Part shown: piece after piece, positions 1 through 5,762 of the stretch
How positions within the stretch are numbered: the stretch's first letter is position 1
Layout: each line of letters opens with the position of its first letter
Assembly: GCA_016206165.1 (NCBI GenBank)
Contig: JACQSD010000030.1
Coordinates: forward strand, 1-12,814
Length of the DNA: 12,814 nucleotides
Source of the DNA: Candidatus Uhrbacteria bacterium
GTDB taxonomy: Bacteria; Patescibacteriota; Patescibacteriia; JACQSD01
Direction: 5' to 3'
Position numbers and translations under genes: made by a program
The notes under the pieces: model-generated
The model's database searches: none
The model's input: only the letters and a program-made list of their open reading frames with translations
Told to the model about the DNA's origin: nothing

Positions 1-2
1 AT

Positions 3-329
3 CACTTTCTCCATCAACTAAAACGATATTTGAAAAAGTACCGAACACTGAACGATGATCTTATCGAAACTCTTCAGAATTTTAATACAGAAACTGCACA
101 ATATCTTGGAAGTAAGTTGTACAAAGTACGATTACGGTCAAGCGATATCCCAAAAGGAAAGAATAAGTCATTTCGACTCATTCTTTTTTTATTTGAGATA
201 AAGAGAACGCTTGTTCCGATTACGATATATTTTAAAGGAGATCGTTCTGATATCAGTGAGAAAGAAATAGAGTATCATTTAGCGATGGTACTTACTGATA
301 TTCAACAAAAGAAGTTTTTGTCGAGATAA
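3..329 (+). CDS. RelE/ParE-like type II toxin, 5' end missing
   Basis: The reading frame is open to the window edge: codons upstream of the first in-window start (TTG at base 30) read HFLHQLKRYL and run smoothly into KKYRTLNDDL, so the true start lies outside the window. The pattern fits small RelE/ParE-superfamily toxins: an N-terminal basic helix with a KKY.TLN.DL stretch, then KLYKVRLRSSDIPKGKNKSF and hydrophobic beta strands (RLILFLFEI, VPITIYFKGD), then a terminal acidic helix. Family members usually cleave mRNA on the ribosome or inhibit gyrase, and are neutralised by an antitoxin encoded next to them. No antitoxin lies downstream, so it would have to be upstream, or the gene is solitary. 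TAA stop at 327-329, followed at once by a terminator. The fold assignment is from sequence pattern only; activity is unknown. Confidence 0.6.
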   Translation, partial: HFLHQLKRYLKKYRTLNDDLIETLQNFNTETAQYLGSKLYKVRLRSSDIPKGKNKSFRLILFLFEIKRTLVPITIYFKGDRSDISEKEIEYHLAMVLTDIQQKKFLSR

Positions 330-341
330 ATATGCTTCTAT

Positions 342-364
342 CCCTGCGACGGCGGGGTTTTTTT
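342..364 (+). terminator. Rho-independent terminator of the toxin gene
   Basis: CCCTGC (342-347) pairs with GCGGGG (352-357) across a GACG loop, with one G-T wobble, and a run of seven T follows (358-364). It lies 12 nt after the toxin stop codon. Confidence 0.8.
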
Positions 365-398
365 GTGACGAAATGGATTGAACGATTATTTTCTCTAT

Positions 399-451
399 TA
401 AAAACAAAAAGGCCAGGGAGCGCGTGTGATACGCAACGCTCACTGGCCTTT
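399..451 (-). terminator. Strong terminator of the minus-strand orphan gene
   Basis: Long three-tier hairpin: AAAGGCCAG (408-416) with CTGGCCTTT (443-451), then GAGCG (418-422) with CGCTC (437-441), then CGT (423-425) with ACG (431-433). Read on the minus strand it ends in TTTTTGTTTTTAA, a good U tract, so it serves the gene ending at 487. A second hairpin (CCTCCC about 453-458 with GGGAGG about 471-476) lies between that gene and this terminator. Confidence 0.8.
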
Positions 452-486
452 GCCTCCCTCGTGTGAGGGGAGGTCATCGTCTCGGG

Positions 487-888
487 CTACTCCTTCGAAG
501 CCCGGGACGGCATGCGCTCCACACCGAGTGAATGGAGGGCACTCTTGATCGCGTCGAGCGCTCCTCGGTCATTCGGCATGACTTGGTACACCTCCTTCAG
601 GGTCGCGGTCACGGCCTCGCGATGTTGCTTCGGGATGCGTGTCCCGGAGACCCAGCGACCCACTTCTTCGAGCATGGTGGTGACTGGGCGGCCGTTGAGG
701 AAGATGAGGTAACGCTTCCTCCAGTGGTCGAACTGCGCATTCTCGACCTTTGTTCGTTCTCCTGGAAGCTTCTCGGAAATGAGATAGCGCCCGAGGAGTC
801 GCAGGACGTGCTCGTGAAATGGCAGCGTCCGCAACCGATGGTTTCCATCTCCCTTACTCACGGTACGATCCTCCACATAGGGGTTCAC
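487..888 (-). CDS. Orphan protein of unknown function, 133 aa
   Basis: I do not recognise this protein. It is hydrophilic with no signal peptide or membrane segment, rich in Arg, Lys and Glu, and likely mostly helical; a central stretch reads HWRKRYLIFLNGRPVTTMLE and the end is basic and acidic mixed (RMPSRASKE). It starts with GTG at 886-888, preceded by a weak AGG; an ATG 5 nt upstream is out of frame and closes at once. The codons are strongly G/C-ending, more so than its neighbours, which hints at a different origin or at strong constraint. It forms its own transcription unit, with a plausible promoter at 907-935 and a strong terminator at 399-451. An ORF of almost equal length on the other strand is judged a shadow because codon use and signals fit the minus strand. 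Confidence 0.6.
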   Translation of the reverse strand: MNPYVEDRTVSKGDGNHRLRTLPFHEHVLRLLGRYLISEKLPGERTKVENAQFDHWRKRYLIFLNGRPVTTMLEEVGRWVSGTRIPKQHREAVTATLKEVYQVMPNDRGALDAIKSALHSLGVERMPSRASKE

Positions 889-906
889 GACATGTTACCT
901 GTTTTC

Positions 907-935
907 TATTTACCATCATTTCTTGAATAGGTCAA
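907..935 (-). promoter_or_regulatory. Promoter of the orphan gene
   Basis: On the minus strand: TTGACC (935-930), 17-bp spacer, then TAAATA (912-907) preceded by TG as an extended -10. Predicted start of transcription is about 900, giving a 5' leader of about 12 nt before the GTG. The -35 lies in a 7-bp dyad, GGTCAAG (930-936) with CTTGACC (941-947), whose right arm is made partly of the target duplication and first bases of MITE A. Confidence 0.5.
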
Positions 936-945
936 GGGCACTTGA

Positions 946-1021
946 CCCTGTAGTAGAACTTCGCGTGACTGCCACCCTGTGGCAGTAAAATATCGAATAT
1001 TCGCGAAGTTTCACTACGGGG
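946..1021. mobile_element. MITE A: 76-bp inverted-repeat element with 4-bp target duplication
   Basis: Left arm CCCTGTAGTAGAACTTCGCG (946-965) matches the reverse complement of the right arm (1002-1021) at 17 of 20 positions. It is flanked on both sides by TTGA (942-945 and 1022-1025), as expected for a 4-bp target-site duplication. Inside is a hairpin ACTGCCA (968-974) / TGGCAGT (980-986) and the palindrome CGAATATTCG (994-1003). It has no coding capacity. The AGA-type arm (946-964) is identical over 19 bp to the right arm of the second copy at 11511-11645, which lies in the opposite orientation. It separates the divergent promoters of the orphan gene and khpA. Confidence 0.8.
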
Positions 1022-1050
1022 TTGATTCCCATTTTCGGTTGTGCTATTGT
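1022..1050 (+). promoter_or_regulatory. khpA promoter abutting MITE A
   Basis: TTGATT (1022-1027), 17-bp spacer, TATTGT (1045-1050) with an extended -10 TG at 1042-1043. Predicted transcription start is about 1057, giving a leader of about 93 nt. The first four bases of the -35 are the right-hand target duplication of MITE A, so the insertion kept this hexamer intact. Confidence 0.6.
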
Positions 1051-1149
1051 ATGAACAATCCCATGCTGGCTGATCCGAAGGTCCACAAAGACTCGCAGGT
1101 ATCAGACGTCGACAGTATGGCCGTTTATCAGTAACTCAAGATTTCTGCT

Positions 1150-1482
1150 ATGGCTGCAAAGCAACAGGATCAGGAGTTTGTCGAGTACATCACGAAGGCG
1201 ATTGTGAATCACCCCGATGATGTAACGTCAGACCGGACCGTTGACGAGATGGGAGTCTTGATCACATTGAAGATTAACCCTGAGGATATGGGGTATGTGA
1301 TCGGACGCCAAGGGCAGACCGCACGTGCACTGCGCACGCTTCTCCGCATCGTTGGTGCGAAGAACAATGCACGCGTCAATCTGAAGATCTATGAGCCAGA
1401 GGGCTCACGCCGGCCTCCACGAGGAGCCGCAGGCGCTTCAGAGCATGTTGACACGAGCGCGGTCGACGACATTCAGATTTAA
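1150..1482 (+). CDS. khpA: KH-domain RNA-binding protein KhpA (YlqC family)
   Basis: A small single-KH-domain protein. Residues about 8-80 hold the fold, with the RNA-binding GxxG loop as GRQG (residues 52-55) in the context GYVIGRQGQTARALRTLL, typical of the KhpA/UPF0109 family. Known members bind RNA widely, pair with KhpB/EloR in Firmicutes, and affect cell division and small-RNA function. At 110 aa it is longer than the usual 75-80 aa: a low-complexity tail from about residue 83 (SRRPPRGAAGASEHVDTSA) is added. Start: ATG at 1150 has no Shine-Dalgarno sequence, and an in-frame TAA at 1132-1134 blocks any longer form. It is monocistronic, between its own promoter and terminator, not beside rpsP as in many bacteria. 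Confidence 0.88.
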   Translation: MAAKQQDQEFVEYITKAIVNHPDDVTSDRTVDEMGVLITLKINPEDMGYVIGRQGQTARALRTLLRIVGAKNNARVNLKIYEPEGSRRPPRGAAGASEHVDTSAVDDIQI

Positions 1483-1496
1483 TCTGATTATCACAG

Positions 1497-1530
1497 AAAA
1501 AACTCCTCCCCAAAGGGAGGAGTTTTATTA
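1497..1530. terminator. Bidirectional terminator between khpA and the glycan operon
   Basis: AACTCCTCCC (1501-1510) pairs perfectly with GGGAGGAGTT (1515-1524) over a CAAA loop, with extra A-T pairs from 1497-1500. A T-rich tract follows on the plus strand (TTTTATTA) and a run of six T on the minus strand, so it can end both khpA and the leftward transcript from the O-antigen ligase gene. Confidence 0.85.
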
Positions 1531-1545
1531 TGAGCACGATATTGC

Positions 1546-1676
1546 GCATGCATACTCGCTGCGAACACTCGGCCCGGTTCCAGCGCCGGGCCTCGTTCCT
1601 TGTTTCGTCCTGACTCCCCGATGTATATCGGGGACCAAGCAGTCAGGACTCAACATGTCGCAGCGATTCTGCATGC
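1546..1676 (-). repeat. 131-nt branched inverted-repeat structure (possible RNA element)
   Basis: Nested perfect stems form a three-way junction. Outer stem: GCATGCA (1546-1552) with TGCATGC (1670-1676), a 3x3 internal loop, then TCGCTGCGA (1556-1564) with TCGCAGCGA (1658-1666). Arm one: GGCCCGG (1571-1577) with CCGGGCC (1586-1592). Arm two: GTCCTGACT (1607-1615) with AGTCAGGAC (1641-1649), capped by CCCCGAT (1616-1622) with ATCGGGG (1627-1633). It overlaps the last codons and the stop of the O-antigen ligase gene and precedes the terminator, so on the minus strand it would be part of that mRNA's 3' end. Strand is inferred from that context. It could be a 3'-UTR RNA structure or a fold-back insertion. 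Confidence 0.6.
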
Positions 1677-2986
1677 TTCACCGAGGTTGTTTCTAGGATA
1701 ATCAATGCAATGATAATCCAGAAGAGAATCGCGAGGTCGTTTTTGAAGAAGGGAACGTCGACGAGACCGTGAACCAGCAGCGTCGTCAGGGACGCCACTG
1801 CTGGAAATCCTAAATTCAAAACACTAAATCCTAAACGTTTTATCTTTTTAATCGCGCATTGATATGCTGCCACAATAAGCCAGAGGAAGGAGAGAAGACC
1901 GAAGAGGCCGAGTTCGGTCCAAAAGTTGAGCATGATGTTGTGTGGATATGGGTAGATTTCAACGCGTTTATTTTTATGATACGGTTTCACCGTTTTTTTA
2001 TATCCAGAGAGGCCGGCGCCCTGCAGTATTCGTCCATCGCGGAGCATCGTCATCGTTTCCTGGTACTGTGTGATCCGAATTTTTCCTGATGCGGTCGTGA
2101 ATGTGAGATAGCTCATCACATACGAGCGCCATGGGCTGTATGCACCGATGATCACGGATGCAAGGATGAGTACGACCACGGTGAAGGCACGGAATTTTTT
2201 TTGCGATACGCCGATGAGGAAAAGACCAGCGATGACTCCCGCGATTGCCCCGTGGGATTTGGCAGCGAGGATGGCGGCAGAAGAAAGAATAGCAGTAAGT
2301 GCGAAGCAGTAAGCAGTAAGTTTGTTTTTAGTATTTATGCTCCAGCCGGTGAGGAGGACAATAATCGGAGCGAGGTAAAGGCCAAGTGCGTTGGGATATG
2401 GAAATATACTCGTGACACGGCGGCCCGGAAGTTCTTGCCATGGGTATGGAATCATCCACCCAGTGAAGTATTGGTAAATGGCAATGATGGAGAGGAAGAG
2501 AGCAGATGCGGCAAGTGCAGCGATAATTATATCTGCAAGACGAACCTCACCCGCACCCTCTCCTAAGAGGAGAGGGGATTTTTTTGTTGCGGTATCGAGG
2601 AGAATAATGAAGAAGAGGAGTGGTTCAATAATATATGCGCGCCAGAGACCGAGTGCGGCACGGATGTCGGGAGCGACAAAAATGGAAATGACCGAGGCAA
2701 GGAGGAACAGAAGGATTGGAATAAAGATTGAGAGACTAAGAGATTGAGAGATTGACGAAGAAATTTCTCTCAGTGTGCGGCGTTCGATAAGAAAGGTTCG
2801 TGCTCCCCAGATCAAAAATAGGATGAGGAGAAGTCCTTCAAGAAATGTGGTCGGGAATGGGCCGATGTGAAAACGGATGAGATAGCTGGGCAATGAAAAC
2901 ACGAGCAGACCAAGGGCGAAACGAAATTTCGTCCACGCTGTATACACGAATAATGAATAAAGAATAATGAAGAATGCGGTGGTCAT
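1643..2986 (-). CDS. O-antigen ligase / Wzy-like polymerase, membrane protein
   Basis: A 447-aa protein made almost entirely of hydrophobic segments (about 11-12 spans). The Wzy_C/O-antigen-ligase signature is seen near the end: PHN about residues 348-350 followed by WTELGLFGLL, then HGLVDVPFF about residue 406. Family members transfer or polymerise undecaprenyl-linked glycans on the outer face of the membrane. The ATG overlaps the stop of the upstream glycosyltransferase by 4 nt (ATGA), so translation is probably coupled. Odd: four short repeats are embedded in frame in loops, encoding SPLLLGEGAGEVR (about residues 136-148), SISQSLSLSI (about 78-87), TAYCFALTA, and RLGFSVLNLGF (about 384-394). 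The C-terminal tail KHAESLRHVES is encoded by the arm of the inverted-repeat structure at 1546-1676. Whether it acts as ligase or polymerase cannot be told. Confidence 0.85.
   Translation of the reverse strand: MTTAFFIILYSLFVYTAWTKFRFALGLLVFSLPSYLIRFHIGPFPTTFLEGLLLILFLIWGARTFLIERRTLREISSSISQSLSLSIFIPILLFLLASVISIFVAPDIRAALGLWRAYIIEPLLFFIILLDTATKKSPLLLGEGAGEVRLADIIIAALAASALFLSIIAIYQYFTGWMIPYPWQELPGRRVTSIFPYPNALGLYLAPIIVLLTGWSINTKNKLTAYCFALTAILSSAAILAAKSHGAIAGVIAGLFLIGVSQKKFRAFTVVVLILASVIIGAYSPWRSYVMSYLTFTTASGKIRITQYQETMTMLRDGRILQGAGLSGYKKTVKPYHKNKRVEIYPYPHNIMLNFWTELGLFGLLSFLWLIVAAYQCAIKKIKRLGFSVLNLGFPAVASLTTLLVHGLVDVPFFKNDLAILFWIIIALIILETTSVKHAESLRHVES
1805..1835. repeat. In-frame word repeat AAATCCTAAA inside the ligase gene
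   Basis: AAATCCTAAA occurs at 1805-1814 and 1826-1835, with similar A/T-rich words (AATTC, AAAAC, ACT) between. On the coding strand it gives LGFSVLNLGF in a cytoplasmic-looking basic loop. Confidence 0.5.
2293..2323. repeat. In-frame word repeat AGCAGTAAG x3 inside the ligase gene
   Basis: AGCAGTAAG occurs at 2293-2301, 2307-2315 and 2314-2322. The coding strand reads TAYCFALTA across it, inside a hydrophobic region. Confidence 0.5.
2543..2585. repeat. Palindromic repeat inserted in frame (SPLLLGEGAGEVR)
   Basis: CCCTCTCCT (2556-2564) pairs perfectly with AGGAGAGGG (2568-2576) over a 3-nt loop, with a CCTCACCCGCA flank on one side and a T run on the other. This resembles the widespread intergenic palindromes whose translation gives LGEG-type peptides. 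Here it is read through in frame, adding about 13 hydrophilic residues to a loop of the ligase. Confidence 0.65.
2725..2755. repeat. In-frame word repeat AGATTGAGAGA inside the ligase gene
   Basis: AGATTGAGAGA occurs at 2725-2735 and 2741-2751, and a further partial AGATTGA begins at 2749. The coding strand gives the Ser/Leu/Ile-rich stretch SISQSLSLSI between two predicted membrane spans. Confidence 0.5.
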
Positions 2987-4095
2987 GATATTATTTTTTC
3001 AAACTCATCTGCAGCGCGGTCAAGTGAGAAGACTTTCCGTGCGCGTTCGCGCCCGCGCGCGCCCATTTCTTCGCGCCATTCCGGGTGGTGGTAGAGATTC
3101 AGTATTGCCTCTGCGAGCATTGCTGGATTTTTTGGTTCAACAAGCATTCCTGTTTTTGTTGGCTCAATGATTTCCATGATGCTCCCGACACGCGTTCCAA
3201 TCACCGGTTTTTGTTCTCCCATCGCTTCAAGGAGGATATTGTTAAACGCATCGCCTTCCACTGCGGGAAAAATAAAGATGTCAAAATGCGTGATCCATTT
3301 TTGTGCGCTCGCTTGCCATCCGACAAATAAGACATGCTCCTTCAGATCAAGGCGCTCGGCGAGCCACTGGAGATTTTGTCGTTCTGGTCCATGCCCCACA
3401 ATCACACACTGAATATCGGGAATCATTTCTCGGCATCGTCGCACTGCTTGGAGCAGATACTCGATACCGTGCTTGCGGGTGAGATTTCCCACCGTTCCAA
3501 TGCAGAATTGTTTTTTGTGTCCGAGTGGTTGTTTTGTTTCCGCGATTGTGGTGAAGAGCGATGTTTGCCAACCACCAGTATCTGCTATTCCTGGATACAG
3601 GCGGACGAGATGTGTTTCTGGAACGTATGCACGTGCGAAGGCAGTGCGCGCAGCATCAGAAGCAGTCACGACTGTTGCAAGATGCGCGAGGAGGATATAC
3701 CACGGGTGATAGAGATAAAAAAAGAATGTGCGATGCGGGAGTGTCGATTCCATCCAGATCACGCGCATGCCAGCGAGGCGTGCAACAGGTGTCGCGATGA
3801 GTTTTTCCATCAATGTGAGACAGCAAAGAATGCGTACACGGTGGCGTATGCGGTACCAGAGAATCAGAAATGGAAGGAGCAGGGCGCTCACGCACGCAGT
3901 CAATAGTGGGAGCTTGAGCGTCAGTCGGAGCACATGCCATTGGCGAACGCGGAATTCCTGCACGAATGTTGTATCCGTCGTAATACAAAAAAAAGAATAC
4001 CCTCGTTTTTCAAGTTCAGCCGCGAGCGAGAAGACATGTCGGCTTTGTCCGATCGTCGATGCAAAAAGTGGAAATTGAAGAAGGAGAATTGGCAT
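2983..4095 (-). CDS. GT4-family glycosyltransferase
   Basis: A 370-aa GT-B-fold glycosyltransferase of the group 1 (GT4) type, which moves a sugar from a nucleotide donor onto a lipid-linked or growing glycan. The N-terminal acceptor domain has ASTIGQSRHVFSLAAELEKRG (about residues 13-32). The C-terminal donor domain opens with FCIGTVGNLTRKHGIEYLL, continues with VIVGHGPER and VLFVGWQ, and holds FPAVEGDAFNNILLEAMG (residues 276-293). In the usual E-x7-E donor motif the first acid aligns with D282 and the second with E290, a mild variation. Hydrophobic stretches near residues 60-80 and 120-140 suggest membrane association. The stop overlaps the ligase start by 4 nt. No Shine-Dalgarno is visible, and the sequence just upstream of the ATG is the 163-bp fold-back element. 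The sugar and acceptor cannot be told. Confidence 0.85.
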   Translation of the reverse strand: MPILLLQFPLFASTIGQSRHVFSLAAELEKRGYSFFCITTDTTFVQEFRVRQWHVLRLTLKLPLLTACVSALLLPFLILWYRIRHRVRILCCLTLMEKLIATPVARLAGMRVIWMESTLPHRTFFFYLYHPWYILLAHLATVVTASDAARTAFARAYVPETHLVRLYPGIADTGGWQTSLFTTIAETKQPLGHKKQFCIGTVGNLTRKHGIEYLLQAVRRCREMIPDIQCVIVGHGPERQNLQWLAERLDLKEHVLFVGWQASAQKWITHFDIFIFPAVEGDAFNNILLEAMGEQKPVIGTRVGSIMEIIEPTKTGMLVEPKNPAMLAEAILNLYHHPEWREEMGARGRERARKVFSLDRAADEFEKIIS

Positions 4096-4103
4096 GTGCT
4101 ATG

Positions 4104-4266
4104 AGGGACCTCTGCAAAACTCCATTTCTACTGCGCATTCCCCATTGCGGCTGCAAAATCGCAACTGCTCCTCCGCTTACCTTGCAGGTAAACATCGTCG
4201 CAGTTTCGATTTTTCGCTTCGCACTGTGGAATGCTCGCTACGAAAGCGAGTTTTGCAGAGGTCCCT
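4104..4266. mobile_element. 163-bp fold-back element between flippase and glycosyltransferase
   Basis: The ends are perfect inverted repeats: GGGACCTCTGCAAAACTC (4105-4122) with its complement at 4248-4265, plus one A-T pair outside. Pairing continues inward imperfectly (GCATTCC 4135-4141 with GGAATGC about 4228-4234; AAAATCGCAACTG at 4155-4167 matches the opposite side around 4201-4213 at 12 of 13). The tip, TTACCT (4177-4182) TGC AGGTAA (4186-4191), lies at the exact centre. It has no ORF, and no clear target duplication was found. It fills almost the whole gap between the flippase stop (4268) and the glycosyltransferase start (4095). Confidence 0.75.
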
Positions 4267-4267
4267 A

Positions 4268-5683
4268 TTATGGAGCAGTAATTTTTCGAATGATTTCATG
4301 TGGTATACCGCGGAAGAGGTAAAGGAATACGCCATAGAGCACTGTACCAATCGGAACAAGGAGGAGGACGTGCAGTGTGTTGAAGTAGGCAAGAGCGAGG
4401 GCCATACAGACACTTGCTCCGAACGCACGCAAGAATATTGAAAAGCGAGGGACGAGTTGCAGCGTGCGGATGACCATCCATGCGGTGAGGAGGAGAATGG
4501 TGCCCTCGGCAACCACGGTCATCCATGCCGCGCCCCAGTATGAATAGATTGGGATGAAGACAATATACCCGGCGAGTGCGATGCATGCGGTGATCGCATA
4601 TCCAAGAATCATCCTTTTTTGTGCGTGCGCAACAACAATAAGATGCCCAAAGAGTGTGCCAAAAAAGATAAATCCTGCTGCGAGGATGAGGATTTGAAGG
4701 AGCGGTCCAGAAGCCGCGAACTCATCTCCTGCAACGAGCACCATAATTGGACGCGCAAGCACAAGCGTCCCCGCGACCATAGGCAGCGCGAGTACGGCAA
4801 GCGCGTCAAATGTTTTTTGGAATGTGCGCCGGAGGCGCTCACGATCTCCTTGTTCGTATGCATGCGTGAAAACCGGAAAGACGAGCCCAACGAAGAGGAA
4901 TGGAAATGTGGCAAGTGTTTCAAGGACACGGTAGGGCGCGCCATAGATACCGACCTCCCCCTGTGTCCGAAAAAGTGAAAGAATAATCGTATCTGCTTTG
5001 AGATAGATGAGGTTAAAAAAAATAGAGAGCGCAATCGGCCACGAGATGTGAATAATTTTTTTCCAAATATCAAAGTCCCATGCAGCGACGAAACGCACAC
5101 GCGCATGTGCAAAGAAGAAGTTGAGCAATGTATTCGTCCACGCGCCAATAATAATTGCGCCAATCATAAAAAGAAGACCGCGATTTTGGATCACTGCGAT
5201 GAAGAGGAGTCCGATGAGCACTCCACGGCCAGCAATTTCTGCGAGCGCAATAATATGTGATCGCAACTCTTTTTGGAAGTATCCGGTGAGTACCTGGTTC
5301 ACCGCGACTGCAAGGAATGAGAGCGTATTGAGCGCAATACCCCATTTTATCTCCTCGCTGTATGGGAAGAAGAGTGCAGTGAGTGGTGCGAGTGCGAGAA
5401 AGAGAGCAGCAGTAACAAGACGAAACGTCATGAGGTTGCCAAGGATGCGGCGTTCGTCGACCCCAGGGACCGCAATCATTGACATGGTCGTGATCGTGAG
5501 GCCGAAGTCAACAAGGATGCCAAAGAATTGAAGGAACGCAATGATTGTCGTGTATGCGCCAAACCCATCTTGGCCGAGTGTGCGCGTCATCATGCCAATG
5601 GCAATAACGCCAAGGATCGTGGAAACGATCTTTCCACTGATTTGGAAGAACGTGTTGTGGGCGATGCGGCGAGTGAGAGACAT
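4268..5683 (-). CDS. Wzx-like lipid-linked oligosaccharide flippase
   Basis: A 471-aa polytopic membrane protein of the MOP/polysaccharide-transport superfamily, about 14 spans. The N terminus is characteristic: basic residues, then FFQISGKIVSTILGVIAIGM and TRTLGQDGFGAYTTIIAFLQFFGILVDFGL, the repeated G.Y..II.FLQFF..L.DFGL pattern of Wzx/RfbX proteins. Further marks are KADTIILSLFRTQGEVGIYGAPYRVLE about mid-protein and FPVFTHAYEQGDRERLRRTFQK. The family flips undecaprenyl-linked glycan units from the inner to the outer leaflet, which fits the downstream glycosyltransferase and Wzy-like gene. ATG at 5681-5683 without a Shine-Dalgarno; repeat R1 fills the gap to the gene upstream. Full length for the family. 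Confidence 0.88.
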   Translation of the reverse strand: MSLTRRIAHNTFFQISGKIVSTILGVIAIGMMTRTLGQDGFGAYTTIIAFLQFFGILVDFGLTITTMSMIAVPGVDERRILGNLMTFRLVTAALFLALAPLTALFFPYSEEIKWGIALNTLSFLAVAVNQVLTGYFQKELRSHIIALAEIAGRGVLIGLLFIAVIQNRGLLFMIGAIIIGAWTNTLLNFFFAHARVRFVAAWDFDIWKKIIHISWPIALSIFFNLIYLKADTIILSLFRTQGEVGIYGAPYRVLETLATFPFLFVGLVFPVFTHAYEQGDRERLRRTFQKTFDALAVLALPMVAGTLVLARPIMVLVAGDEFAASGPLLQILILAAGFIFFGTLFGHLIVVAHAQKRMILGYAITACIALAGYIVFIPIYSYWGAAWMTVVAEGTILLLTAWMVIRTLQLVPRFSIFLRAFGASVCMALALAYFNTLHVLLLVPIGTVLYGVFLYLFRGIPHEIIRKITAP

Positions 5684-5695
5684 AAAAAGTAAATT

Positions 5696-5762
5696 CAGTG
5701 TATCAGTAAAGTCAGTAAATTAAGCTTAGACACTTACTTTACTTATATACTTAATTTACTAT
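5696..5762. repeat. Intergenic palindromic repeat R1
   Basis: An A/T-rich imperfect hairpin built of AGTAAAGT / ACTTTACT words, lying between the PH-domain gene and the flippase gene. Bases 5696-5742 in reverse complement match 11794-11840 (R3) at 42 of 47 positions, including a shared 23-bp core. The stop codon of the PH-domain gene (5751-5753) falls within the repeat region. Confidence 0.7.

Noticed and set aside
292..477. Minus-strand ORF of 61 aa
   Set aside because: It runs through two terminator hairpins and the end of the toxin gene and has no recognisable protein pattern.
532..930. Plus-strand ORF of 132 aa opposite the orphan gene
   Set aside because: Codon use, promoter and terminator all fit the minus-strand ORF at 487-888; this one is its antisense shadow.
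1051..1134. Small ORF of 27 codons in frame with and ahead of khpA
   Set aside because: Its first ATG lies before the predicted transcription start and there is no Shine-Dalgarno. A shorter form from 1063 could couple to khpA, but nothing supports it.
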